From the IMG/VR virus record IMGVR_UViG_3300010399_000304, positions 1 through 26,861 of that record: a stretch of 26,861 bases of DNA. One strand, written 5' to 3'. Source of the stretch: a virus. Of this stretch, positions 1 to 9,300 are shown one piece after another. The position numbers were made by a program, and so were the translations under genes. Under the pieces are notes generated by a model. That model saw nothing but the letters and a program-made list of their open reading frames with translations, was not told the DNA's origin and ran no database searches. Numbering within the stretch: position 1 is the first letter of the stretch; each line of letters begins with the position of its first letter.

Positions 1-1358
1 CCACGAGGAAAGACGAACTCGTTTTCAATCAACATCGAATAGGTCAGATTGATATCGGAATTCGGCTCCGCAAAGGCGTCGGTGTTGTCCACTTGAAACG
101 TGGTATCCGTTGAGGTGATTGCCGAGGTTAATCGGGTCTGCGCACCATCAAATACCTGAACATCGTTGGCAACCGACATGGGCGATCGTGCCGTGATTTG
201 ATAGATTCCCGCGTGCTGTTCAATCTCCGTAATCACCCCGTGAAACCGTAACCGCTTGTTCGCTTCCCATTCGAGTTCCCAGAAGCCAAGATAAAAATCA
301 ATCGTATTTCCGGCAAGTCCCTCCGTCACCGCCGCCCGCACCTGTCCTGCCTCGTCCGACACGAGCGCAAAGACGAGCGTCGAGAGCGGGAAGCGCGACT
401 GCTCAATATCGGCGCGACTTTCGAGCGTGATGGGAATCAAGCATTCCAAACCAATCGGGTCGCGATTCGACGGATGCGCGCTCGCGACTTCAAACGGAAC
501 CCCGGTGTAGCTTCGATCCTGATACAGGGCCGTGCGCTCGGTATCGGATAAAGCGAACTTATAAAACCGGAGTTCGTCAATCCAGCCGTCCCAGTAATAG
601 GCCCCTGTCGTGTTCTGCACGCCCACATTGAAGGCATAGGTGATATCGCTCAACACGAACGAACGGGCGACGGAGTCTCGAATATTGTTGACCGATATGT
701 AAATCATTCCGTCTTCGTCGTTGTATTGTGCTTCGAGGAAGTAATCGACGCCGGTCGAGGGTGCGCCAAAGCTATTCGCCAGAAGAATCTGCTGACTGCC
801 TGACCCGTTATTGATAAGAAAGCCGAAACGGTCGGACCCTTGATCGTAGTAAAGCAGATACGACCGCTGATCATTGTTCGGCCCGTACTGCCCACAGATC
901 GCCATGTACGCCGTCTTTGAATCCATGTAGACCCTAGCGGTGATCGTGAAGGAATGCTGGTTGTGTAGCAGTGACGCTTTCGGCGTGCATGTCAGATAGC
1001 GAAGGCTTGCTTTGTTGAATTGCGCAGCGGTCGAAACGTGTCCCGTCGCTTGACCTACCGTATTGATGGAGGTGAGATTATTCAGCCCCACAGAATCGAC
1101 GCGGGTCGCTCCGGCACCTTCATCGAGAGTCCAATACGCGCTCGGACCCGCCAAGGGTTTGCTGATCACGCACTGATAAATCGGGGTCCGTGTCGTCTCG
1201 ACTAATGTCGCGGCATAGTTGGTGCTGGTAAAATGTCCCGGCGCATCGGGCAGGGCAGGAGGTGGAGCCGCCCCGCTGGGCAACACCGTGGGTATCGTGA
1301 CTGGCGTGCTGCCGGGAGTCGCTACGCCGCCAGGCCTAACTATTACAAAATCAGGCAT
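1..1358 (-). CDS. LamG-domain tail-tip protein, partial (3' end beyond window)
   Basis: An open frame of 452 codons runs off the left edge without a stop, so the C terminus is missing. The ATG at 1358 is preceded by GAAGAG. Residues 1-45 are a Gly/Pro/Thr-rich linker. Residues 73-280 look like a concanavalin A/LamG-type lectin fold: it opens with AYWTLDEGAGATRVDS, has QFNKASLRYLTC near 113-124 and closes with WDGWIDELRFYKFALSD near 256-272, all typical of this phage domain. Residues 300-452 are a separate beta-rich region (DIEQSRFPLSTLVFALVSD, then FYLGFWELEW) that I would compare with lambda gpL-like tail-tip or hub proteins. The position, last visible gene downstream of the tape measure, suits a baseplate or receptor-binding role, with the lectin domain contacting surface glycans. 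The lectin call is fairly secure; the hub assignment is inference. Confidence 0.75.
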   Translation of the reverse strand, partial: MPDFVIVRPGGVATPGSTPVTIPTVLPSGAAPPPALPDAPGHFTSTNYAATLVETTRTPIYQCVISKPLAGPSAYWTLDEGAGATRVDSVGLNNLTSINTVGQATGHVSTAAQFNKASLRYLTCTPKASLLHNQHSFTITARVYMDSKTAYMAICGQYGPNNDQRSYLLYYDQGSDRFGFLINNGSGSQQILLANSFGAPSTGVDYFLEAQYNDEDGMIYISVNNIRDSVARSFVLSDITYAFNVGVQNTTGAYYWDGWIDELRFYKFALSDTERTALYQDRSYTGVPFEVASAHPSNRDPIGLECLIPITLESRADIEQSRFPLSTLVFALVSDEAGQVRAAVTEGLAGNTIDFYLGFWELEWEANKRLRFHGVITEIEQHAGIYQITARSPMSVANDVQVFDGAQTRLTSAITSTDTTFQVDNTDAFAEPNSDINLTYSMLIENEFVFPR

Positions 1359-1473
1359 TTCTGATACACTCTTCGTACTGCATTAGGTGTGGTCCGGCGA
1401 GTCTTGTTACGGCATGACATGGTCGGTTCCGGCGGGGCGGGGCGTGGTTCTCACGTCCCAATCCTTCATGCTT

Positions 1474-2589
1474 TTACGCCCACGTTCCCTGACTGACGAC
1501 GCTACCCGAACCCATCGGCTCCATCCGAAAATACGAATTCGCCAGAATCGTCGGCGCGCCACCCGGAGCAGCGGAATATTGAAATTGCGGGATGAAGGTG
1601 CCCGCCACATTGATCCTTACAATTCCTGTGACACGCAAACTGATCTGCTCAGTCGCACCCGTGCTCGCCGACTTAAACACGGTGGCTGTCGCGGCTTCTT
1701 GAGAAACCCCATTCTCGGCAATATTCGCGACTGCTTCCCCACTGTTACAGATCGCTTTGTAGCGGATACCCGTTAGCGTGGCTGTACCGCCAAATAAAAG
1801 GCTTGTGGTATGGGACGTGGTCCCCGCTGAACGTGACGTGCGTAATTCTCCTTGAAAGAAATAGGTCGTATTCCCGGCAACCGACACCCCGCCCGATGTC
1901 GGGAACCAGGGTTGCGCCGTGGCAACATCCGAGCCGCTCGCATTCGCGCTTAAGACCTTAAACAGCATCGTGGACTCCTGATTGAAGACCTCAAAAAAGC
2001 TCAGCGCGAAAAGAAATCGCGTCGGCGGAAACGATGGCTTATCCCCGACAGGCACATACTGAATCGGGTAAGCGACATTCGGATCACGGATGGTTCCGGG
2101 GAAAAAGAATTGGTCGCGGAAGATCGCGCCTGCGGCCATATCCGCATCCAGCGAAGACGCCAAGGTGACGAGATCCCCGACCACCGTTGAGACGGTGACG
2201 AGTTGATAGTTTGGCCCATCCACCAGCTTGTAGACTTGACCAACGGTAACGCCTGCGGCATTGTTGAGATATACGGCCGAGTCTCCAGCGAGCGCATCGA
2301 CGACCGTCAGGGTATCGACCACCTTCGACGAGTCCAGGGCTAAGGACCACGGTTCCCCTCGAAAGACCCACTGCAGGAAGTTCTGCAACGACAGCAGGGT
2401 GGATAAGGAATCCATGGGCGGCCATTCAACTTGAACCTCACACGAGACATACGGCGTGCGGATAAACTCGCTGACTCCGGTAATCGTTGTATTGATCGTG
2501 ACCGGAGGCCGTGGCGGCGCACTGATCGCCTTCTGTGGAGAAGGAAGAGTAATCGTGCGACTGTTATAGGTGATGACGGGATTGGCCAT
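1474..2589 (-). CDS. Distal-tail-like phage protein, 371 aa
   Basis: The product has no signal peptide and begins MANPVITYNSRTITLPSP, the kind of opening seen in phage distal tail or baseplate proteins. The middle (about residues 95-165) carries a small beta domain of the type GDSAVYLNNAAGVTVGQVYK, common in phage tail proteins. The last 150 residues are Gly/Ser/Thr/Ala-rich and end with a beta-sandwich-like stretch (FIPQFQYSAAPGGAPTIL, then NSYFRMEPMGSG) that recurs at the C termini of many phage virion proteins. It lies 6 bases downstream of the secreted protein at 2596-3570 and precedes the lectin-bearing tail-tip gene after a 115-base gap (1359-1473), so a tail-tip structural role is likely. 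The family is recognised by style only; I cannot name an exact homologue. Confidence 0.7.
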   Translation of the reverse strand: MANPVITYNSRTITLPSPQKAISAPPRPPVTINTTITGVSEFIRTPYVSCEVQVEWPPMDSLSTLLSLQNFLQWVFRGEPWSLALDSSKVVDTLTVVDALAGDSAVYLNNAAGVTVGQVYKLVDGPNYQLVTVSTVVGDLVTLASSLDADMAAGAIFRDQFFFPGTIRDPNVAYPIQYVPVGDKPSFPPTRFLFALSFFEVFNQESTMLFKVLSANASGSDVATAQPWFPTSGGVSVAGNTTYFFQGELRTSRSAGTTSHTTSLLFGGTATLTGIRYKAICNSGEAVANIAENGVSQEAATATVFKSASTGATEQISLRVTGIVRINVAGTFIPQFQYSAAPGGAPTILANSYFRMEPMGSGSVVSQGTWA

Positions 2590-2595
2590 CGACCG

Positions 2596-3570
2596 CTAGT
2601 GTTGTGTGGTGATCAACGCGCTGTAGGGCAAGCCAACACCGCTGGCATCATTACAGTTCAGGGCAATCCAGTTCGCATTCGATTCCGTCTGCGTGATATC
2701 GATATAGTAAACGCCATTCCCCACCTCGGCTTCGGTCGTGTCGTTCGTCGTTGCGGGTGCGCCGAAATCTTTGGAGATCGTGCAGGTGATATTCGCTGTC
2801 GAGATACCCGTGGCGTTCGCTCCCGCCGAGGTCTTAAACCAAATCCCGAGCTGTTGAGACGCGACGTTTTTGATGATCGTCGATAAGGGCTGGGCAGACG
2901 CCGGAAGGATTTCATAATTCTGCGTCGTGACGGCTTGTGTCGTGGCCGGCGTGAAGGTGATCGTGTCGGTTGCTGCATTGAAGGCGGTGATCAGCCGAGA
3001 CTGTCCCGAGATATTACCGCTGACAAACCGAATGATGCTTCCCGCAAAGTAGTCCGTATCCGCCTCGGTCCGGCCCGCATCGACCATCGTGGTCGTCGTG
3101 CCGCTGTCGGCGGTGCCCGTCGCGGAGGCCGTCAACACATCCACGGCCAGATCCCCAATATGGTTGGCGTCGTAGCTGTTCGCCGCTTGAACGATGAACG
3201 CCTGACAGAAGTTAACGGACTGCACCGGCTGCCGGAAACAGACCTGGGTGCGCCCCAGCGTGTTCACGTCGGTGGCGGTCAACTCCACCGTCCATGTGCT
3301 TTTGCCAACCGCCGTCACGTCGGCATCGTGTGTCCCGCCACCTCTCGTCGTCGGCACCCATTCGCTGTAGGCCGGGATCGCCGTGTCGGCGGCCTTGGTT
3401 AAGCTGATCGTGATGTTCGCGTTGGAGCCCGTGTTCGTCCAGAGCAGTCCGGCACTCGACATAGCCAGGATTTCAACCTGGGTGGCTGTCGATTGCCGCA
3501 GTGGCATTTGCGCCAATAGCGACAGGGGACACAAGAGGAAGGCCAATAGGGCCACGATGCGGTATTTCAT
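2596..3570 (-). CDS. Secreted beta-rich phage protein with Sec signal peptide, 324 aa
   Basis: The N terminus MKYRIVALLAFLLCPLSLLA is a clear Sec signal peptide with likely cleavage after residue 20 before QMPLRQ. The mature part is Thr/Ala/Asn-rich and probably all beta. Residues from about 130 to 225 contain a module of the type SYDANHIGDLAVDVLTAS, DYFAGSIIRFVSGNISGQSR, then ITFTPATTQAV, which I associate with virion or appendage proteins of environmental tailed phages. Cys occurs sparsely (CFRQ, NFCQ, ITCT, LNCN), compatible with disulfides outside the cytoplasm. The start codon overlaps the stop of the upstream gene as ATGA (3567-3570), so it is translationally coupled to two other secreted products. 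The function is unknown: a tail appendage matured in the periplasm or a secreted adhesin are both possible. Confidence 0.72.
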   Translation of the reverse strand: MKYRIVALLAFLLCPLSLLAQMPLRQSTATQVEILAMSSAGLLWTNTGSNANITISLTKAADTAIPAYSEWVPTTRGGGTHDADVTAVGKSTWTVELTATDVNTLGRTQVCFRQPVQSVNFCQAFIVQAANSYDANHIGDLAVDVLTASATGTADSGTTTTMVDAGRTEADTDYFAGSIIRFVSGNISGQSRLITAFNAATDTITFTPATTQAVTTQNYEILPASAQPLSTIIKNVASQQLGIWFKTSAGANATGISTANITCTISKDFGAPATTNDTTEAEVGNGVYYIDITQTESNANWIALNCNDASGVGLPYSALITTQH

Positions 3571-4277
3571 TGATAAAGCCTTTCTGCCATACGCGGCGCG
3601 GCCCCGGAGCCGCCCACGGGAGGTGCGGCGGAGGGTTTCAAGCTGACGCCGATCGCCGCCCAGTCGGTAACGCTATTGGTCCAGGACATGGTCACGCTCG
3701 CCGCCCCGGCTTCTTCCGATGCGCCGTTCGAGACATTGTTCACGGCCAATCCAGCGCGTTTCGTTTGTCCCGCTCCGGCCGTAAAGGTAACGTTGTCCGT
3801 GCTGCACACCCCATCGACGACCACTTCGCCCACGGCCGAGGTCACGGCAATCGAGGGTGCCGAGCCAGAGCCGCCGCCCGTTGTGGGTGTTCCGACCGCG
3901 GTGGACTGATTCACGTTCGAGTAGGTGATGGCAGCGGCCGATGCTTCATTTGAGTTGGTCACGGCAACCGCTACGGAATTCGTTCCGCTGGTGGGTGCGT
4001 TCAGTTGCCAGAGTTGCGTGCGGACCCCGACTTGAAAGACGCCGCCCACGCCGCCCAACTCCGTCATCGCCACGCTGTTGTAGGTCACGCTGGAAACGCT
4101 CGTGCCTCCGCCCGTCGAGGTGCAGGTCACCACGACCATGCCGCAGTTGACGGTGCAGTTGTTCGTGTGACTGAACGAGAAGTCATCAGTGCCGTTTCCC
4201 GTAGAGTTGTTGTCAAAAACGGGAGTGTCTGCGAACAACGGACACGCACAGAGAAGAAGGATCAATACGAGTTTCAC
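3567..4277 (-). CDS. Secreted beta-sandwich protein, GTG start, 236 aa
   Basis: I place the start at the GTG at 4277, which overlaps the stop of the upstream gene as GTGA. It immediately yields a signal peptide, (M)KLVLILLLCACPLFA, with cleavage before DTPVF. A longer in-frame reading from 4382 would bury this signal inside the protein. The mature protein is rich in Ser, Thr, Val, Gly and Asn. It has the alternating pattern of a beta-sandwich, with VTYNSVAMTELGGV and MSWTNSVTDWAAIGVSLKPS resembling a widespread domain of phage and environmental secreted proteins. The C terminus is a Pro/Gly/Ala-rich tail (AAPPVGGSGAAPRMAERLYQ). It belongs to the run of signal-peptide genes behind the tape measure gene. 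The function is not known. Confidence 0.7.
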   Translation of the reverse strand: MKLVLILLLCACPLFADTPVFDNNSTGNGTDDFSFSHTNNCTVNCGMVVVTCTSTGGGTSVSSVTYNSVAMTELGGVGGVFQVGVRTQLWQLNAPTSGTNSVAVAVTNSNEASAAAITYSNVNQSTAVGTPTTGGGSGSAPSIAVTSAVGEVVVDGVCSTDNVTFTAGAGQTKRAGLAVNNVSNGASEEAGAASVTMSWTNSVTDWAAIGVSLKPSAAPPVGGSGAAPRMAERLYQ

Positions 4278-5866
4278 TTGCCCAACCGCCCTTTCATCAC
4301 AAACGGGCCGGTCGTGGCCGTACTGCCCGATGAACTGAATTGGATACACATCGACCGTGTTGCGGGAATGTAGGTCGTCCACGAGTAGGAATTCGCTGAA
4401 GCCGCAACGGTCGTAATCGGCGTATAGGTTGTGCCGCAGGTGCTCGAGGTCCCGTTGGCGGTATAGGACAACGTCATGGCGCCGCTACCGCCCTGCCAGC
4501 CGATCGATAGACCGTACTTTGTCGCCTGAACGGTTCCCGTCAAACTCGTCGGGAAAATCTCGACCGCGCCCCCACCGCATTGCCCCGGAGCATCCCCGAA
4601 GATGGCGCCGATCGCCGCGTCCACACTCACGGACGTGAGTCCCGCATCCGTCATCGCGTCGATGATCCGTTGATTCATCGGCCACGGCCACAAGGGAGTC
4701 GCCGTGAGCGTCCCGTTTTGATATCGATAGCAGATCGTCGCGCCAGTCGTTCCGTCGTTGATGTAAAGCGAGTTTCCACCACTGTAGATGCCCGTCACGG
4801 ACGAGGCCGAGTCGACGTTTGTCTGGGTCCAGTGAGCGGAAATCGAATCCCCAGTTCCACCGATCAGCGAGGCGTTCGTGATGCTCAAGTCCGGCGCCGC
4901 ACAGTCGGAGCCACCCGTTTCGGCCGTTTTGCAGTTTTGCAGTTGAACGGCTTGCTTCGTCTGGCCTGTTGGGACAACGACGGCCAAATCGGTGAAGTGG
5001 AAATCGCCGATTTTGGACAGCCCGACAAATAAGGTCGAGCAATAACTTTCCCCCGTTGGGAGGTAGGCAACAGTTCCGTACATCTCGACGTTGACTTTCC
5101 GGATCGCCTCACCCGTGCCGCCGTCGTCCGTGTAACGATGCGAGATCATGCCTTCACACTGCGACGTATTCGCCCCTGGCTGTTGGTTCTGGGTGAGGAT
5201 CAGATTGTCGGCAACGAGGTTTTTCGCGTCATACGAGGGAAAGAAGGTCGATTTGGGATTCGAGTTCGTCGAGTACGAATACTGCATGAAGCCCCGCCGC
5301 AGGTTCAGCGTTCCCGACCCGTTGTAATACTGGAGGGCTTCCCGGCCCGTTCCGAAGCTCGCAAAGTCCTCAAACAGATTCCCCGTCGCCCCATTGCGCA
5401 CACTGACCGTGACGTAGTTCCCACTGGAATTTCCGTTGTAGAAGATGACGCGCTGAAACGTGTTGTTGTCCGCACCCGTCGTCAGGACGGCGACTTCTTC
5501 ATTCGAGCGTTTGAAATTGATTCCCGTAATGACCCAGTAATCACAGTTCGTAAAAAAGAGCGGCTGCCGCGCATCCTGGCCGTCAATCGTCGCCCCGCCA
5601 TCGTTGATCGCTTCCACGGTGATCGGGCTTCCCGACGTTCCATTCACCCCGGAACACGAGAGCATTTGAGTCGCGCCTTGATATACCCCGTCTTGCAAAC
5701 GAATGGTGTCTCCAGCAACAACGGGCTTGGCGTAGGCTGTTGCAATCGTGCACGGTAGAGGACTGGAACAGGTGGACCCAAATCCGGAAGGCGAGACGTA
5801 ATACACCGCAGCCCAGGCGGGCGTAGCGAACAGCAAAAAGAAGATCAGGCGGGCCAAGAGTTTCAT
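4274..5866 (-). CDS. Secreted parallel beta-helix (pectate-lyase-like) protein, 530 aa
   Basis: The start at 5866 gives a textbook Sec signal peptide, MKLLARLIFFLLFATPAWA, cleaved before AVYYVSPSG. An upstream in-frame start at 5917 would prepend 17 polar residues and hide it. The mature N terminus (VYYVSPSGFGSTCSSPLPC, then AGDTIRLQDGVYQG) is the usual entry of right-handed parallel beta-helix proteins. It is followed by coils such as ITVEAINDGGATIDGQ, YWVITGINFKRSNE and NTFQRVIFYNGNSSGN through about residue 370. The last 100 residues (from about VEIFPTSLTGT) look like a separate Ig/fibronectin-like sandwich. Such folds serve as phage tailspike depolymerases or polysaccharide lyases, but no catalytic residues can be assigned by eye. 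A Sec signal is unexpected for a cytoplasmically assembled tailspike. Confidence 0.75.
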   Translation of the reverse strand: MKLLARLIFFLLFATPAWAAVYYVSPSGFGSTCSSPLPCTIATAYAKPVVAGDTIRLQDGVYQGATQMLSCSGVNGTSGSPITVEAINDGGATIDGQDARQPLFFTNCDYWVITGINFKRSNEEVAVLTTGADNNTFQRVIFYNGNSSGNYVTVSVRNGATGNLFEDFASFGTGREALQYYNGSGTLNLRRGFMQYSYSTNSNPKSTFFPSYDAKNLVADNLILTQNQQPGANTSQCEGMISHRYTDDGGTGEAIRKVNVEMYGTVAYLPTGESYCSTLFVGLSKIGDFHFTDLAVVVPTGQTKQAVQLQNCKTAETGGSDCAAPDLSITNASLIGGTGDSISAHWTQTNVDSASSVTGIYSGGNSLYINDGTTGATICYRYQNGTLTATPLWPWPMNQRIIDAMTDAGLTSVSVDAAIGAIFGDAPGQCGGGAVEIFPTSLTGTVQATKYGLSIGWQGGSGAMTLSYTANGTSSTCGTTYTPITTVAASANSYSWTTYIPATRSMCIQFSSSGSTATTGPFVMKGRLGK

Positions 5867-5923
5867 ATGCGAATCACTATTACTGAAGAAAACGGAGCAG
5901 GTTGTCTTTGAGTGCACAGGGTG

Positions 5924-6319
5924 TCATTTTCGAATCACGGTCACCATGGCAGGAAGGCTTCGATTACCCGCAGCGTCATAGGCAAACGCCGTCAAGACGT
6001 AGGTGCCAACGGGAATAGCGGCGGCTTGCCAGCGCAGATACATGACCGCGCTCGGCAATTGCGTCTCGCTATTCACCACGATGGGATTGGGATTTCCCGC
6101 CCGAAATAGTTCCGCGCGAACCACACGTAAGTTGTCCTTAGCGAGTACCCGCACACTCACATCGTTACCGTAAAAGACGGCGTTGTTGGGTGTGACCCAT
6201 GTGATTGTCGGCGCGATGGTGTCGCCGGATGTTTGAGTTATAGCTGGCAACGTGGGTGAGATTACGGTGATCTGACCCGGATACGGCAGAATAAACAGAA
6301 TCAACGCCCATCGGTTCAT
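5924..6319 (-). CDS. Ig-like domain protein with hydrophobic N terminus, 131 aa
   Basis: The start overlaps the tape measure stop as ATGA (6316-6319). Residues 4-12 (WALILFILP) are strongly hydrophobic and could be a short signal peptide or anchor. Residues 33-131 form a bacterial Ig-like fold: APTITWVTPNNAVFYGNDVS, then VRVLAKDNLRVVRAELFRAG and YVLTAFAYDAAGNRSLPAM, where the Ala-Tyr-Asp-Ala-Ala-Gly-Asn stretch is the classic last-strand motif of this domain. Ig-like domains on phage tails often give weak, reversible binding to cell-surface glycans. This gene starts the run of four exported or beta-rich products that follow the tape measure. Whether it is a virion part or an exported host-surface protein cannot be told from sequence alone. 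Confidence 0.68.
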   Translation of the reverse strand: MNRWALILFILPYPGQITVISPTLPAITQTSGDTIAPTITWVTPNNAVFYGNDVSVRVLAKDNLRVVRAELFRAGNPNPIVVNSETQLPSAVMYLRWQAAAIPVGTYVLTAFAYDAAGNRSLPAMVTVIRK

Positions 6320-9300
6320 CGGCGTACCTCGGTCGCCAATAACCTGGACCCGCCCGACTGTGCGGCCCGATTCTGCGCCCGACCGATCTTCGTTCCATCA
6401 ATCGTGATCGTATGCCCTGCTTCAACTGCAGCAATCAGACGGCGCAATAACGCCGCCAATTCATTGCTGTTCTTGTTCTGCTGATCCGCCGGCACAACCG
6501 CTTCACCTTTCTCGAGGTGAAACAGTCCGGTGTACGGGACGTAATCGGTTCCCATCTGAAACTTGGGAATTCCATTCCAGAACATTCCACCGAAGATATC
6601 GCCTGTCCCGCCTTCGTAGCCTCCGGGGAAAGACGAGGCGGCCGGCGTCGGTAACTCGGGTTGCGGCGGCACTGCCGCTACTTCTGGCGGTTTAATTTCC
6701 GGCGGCTTGATTTCTGCGGGAGTCAGGAGCGCCGACTTCAATGTGGCGATGAGATCTTTAATACTCTCGTTCGCATCCTTAGCGGCCGGGAATAACAGTT
6801 CCAATTGCTCGCGTTCTTCAATGAGCTTCCCGACGCGTCCCTCAAGGGAAAGGATCGTGTCGTTGATCTTCTCCCATTCACTTCGACGCGAAATCCCTAG
6901 CGCCTTGGCAAGAGCTTCTGTGGCTTCTTTGTCGTTGTTGAGTTCTACCAAGTGCGCTTTGGTTGCGCCGATCGCGCCCTTCAGCCAGGCAATTCGTGCC
7001 CGCGTTTCTTCCTTCTGCTTTTCGATCGACTCTTGTGCCGCCACCGACGCATTCGCCCAAGCTTCGGAAGCTTGCCGCTGCAGCCCGATGACTTCAGGTA
7101 AGCGGGTCTTTAATGTTTCGAGTTCAGTAAGCCGCGCCGCTTGTTGTTGTGCGCGAATCGCCGCGTCGAAATCGTCGAGTTCTTTCTGGGCCTTCGTGAC
7201 TGCCGAGGTATTACCGCCGAGCTCGCCAATCGTCGTGGCCACTGCGGTAAAGGCGTGCCCACCCTTCGTGATTCCCGCGAAGGTCTTAACGAGCGTCTCG
7301 GTTACCGCACCAACGGCTTTTGCATTCTTGACTGCCTCGACCAACTTCTCGCGCTCGATATCTTGAGTGATATCTTGAATGCGCTTCTCAATCGACACCC
7401 GTTCGTTGGTCAGCTTTTCATAATTGGCCGCCGATTCACGTACCGCATCGTCGTAAACCTTCTGCCAATGTGCGGCATCGTCCAGCGTTTTGGTCAGATC
7501 GTCGAGTTCCCGCGACCAGTCCTCAATGTTCTTCGTCGCTTCTGCAATACCCGCATCCAAGATGTCGAGTTTCTGAACAATTGCCGACGAGAGTTGCTCG
7601 AAGGTGCGCGTCAGTTCGTCATCAATCTCACCGATGCGTTCGATGGCGCGGATGAGGTCATAGATTCCCGCAATGCCGGCCGGAATCTCCATGTGTAACG
7701 CCTTCATCGAATCGACCATCGAGAGAATATCGCCGCCTAAGAACTTCACGATGGCCGACGCTTCAACACCCGCGCCCTGTAATGTAGCGATGGCGTTATT
7801 CAGCGCTTCACTATCCTGCGCCGCATCCGTTACGCGCGACATAAAGCCCGTCGCTTTCGCCAAGTCGTAAATCGCTTTCGTGGCATCGGGGATTTCTTGA
7901 TGTAAGGCCATCATGGCATCCACCATCGTCAGCACATCGCCGCCCAGGAATTTCACAATGACGGACGCATCCACTCCCGCCGCTTGCAGATTGGAAATGG
8001 CTGTATTCAGCGCTTCGCTATCTTTCGCCGCATCGCCAACCTTCGCCATGAAGTCCTGAACCTTGGCCATCCGTTCCAATTCGATTGCTGCTTTATCGAG
8101 TCCGTCCAACCACTCACGCCACGTCTTCATAAACGGCGTCATGGTGGCGAGCGCTTGCGCACCGATCGTGCTGTTGGCCTTCGCGGCTTCGGCTTGGAAG
8201 TCTTTCCACATCTTCTCCAGCGAAAAGCGCGACTGCTTGACTTGATCCGCAGTAAGGGAACCCATTTGCTGGGCTTCGGAGAGACTGTCGAATAAACCCT
8301 CCACCGACTTCGCGAAGGGATTCTGGATCTTCTGGACAAATTCGTTAGCGAGTTTGTGTAACCCATTGAGCAGGACAATCACGGCACCCACACCGCCCGT
8401 TAATGCAATCGTCAGCGCCTTGTGCTCGCGCGCAAAGTTACCGATCAACTTATTCAGGACAACGAAACCTGCGATAGCGGCCGTCACTTCCGGCGCATAC
8501 TTCACGGCTTTAGAGGCAACCCCAGAGAGTCCTGTCAGTGGCTGACCTGCGGCATTCTTGCCCGTGCCACTCATGATCGAACCGAGCCTGGTTGCAAAAC
8601 TATCCAGCGCCCCGTGAATGAATTTTGTCAGGAAAATGTCCACGATAGCGGCAAGCGCTGAGCGTCCGAGATTTTTGAACGCTTCCCAGAAGGATTGGCC
8701 CTGCGCGATCATTCCGGTAAACATGCGGGAAATATCATTCGTGAATTGATCGATGACCGCCTGTCCCTGATCTTGAATCTTCTTCAGCGCGGCAAGGCGT
8801 TCGGCATCACCTTTAGCCCGTGCTGCCGCAAGTGCCGCCGCTTTTGCAGCATCATCGTCGGTCATCGCTTTAATGCCTTTTAACGCATTACTCAGAACCT
8901 CCGCATCCGTCAGAAGCGGGTCAAGTGTCATTCCCATGGCGCCCTGAATGGCTGTCACTTGCGGCCCAATCGACAGCAGGGCCCTGCTTAAGTCAGCGAA
9001 CCGCGCGATAGGCCCCTCAAAAGCATTCTCAGCACCATGAAGGAAATTCGATAACCGCGCACTCGCGTCGGCTGCTTTTGCTAAAGCCTCCGCATATTTT
9101 TCTGCGTCTTTCTTCGCCGTTTCTTGCTTTGAGTTGATTTCACTAAGGAGACCGGAAACTTCACGTCTAGCCTTGGCTTCATCACGCGCCTTAGCCGCCG
9201 CCGTGTCCTCCGCACCTAATTTCTCCATGGCTTTTTGTAACTTATCGACTTCGACTTCAGCCGCCTTCATCTGCTCTTTCAATTCCGACATGCTCACTCG

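Noticed and set aside
1359-1473. Short minus-strand frames (about 10, 20 and 25 codons) between the two tail-tip genes
   Set aside because: Very short, mutually overlapping, with biased Arg/Pro/Thr content; only the ribosome site for the lectin gene can be supported here.
5138-5758. 206-codon plus-strand open frame opposite the beta-helix gene
   Set aside because: Arg-rich antisense shadow of a gene with a clear signal peptide and fold; no initiation signals.
6707-7366. 219-codon plus-strand open frame opposite the tape measure gene
   Set aside because: Lies wholly within a convincing tape measure coding region, is Ser/Ala/Arg-rich as expected of an antisense shadow, and has no own ribosome site or promoter.
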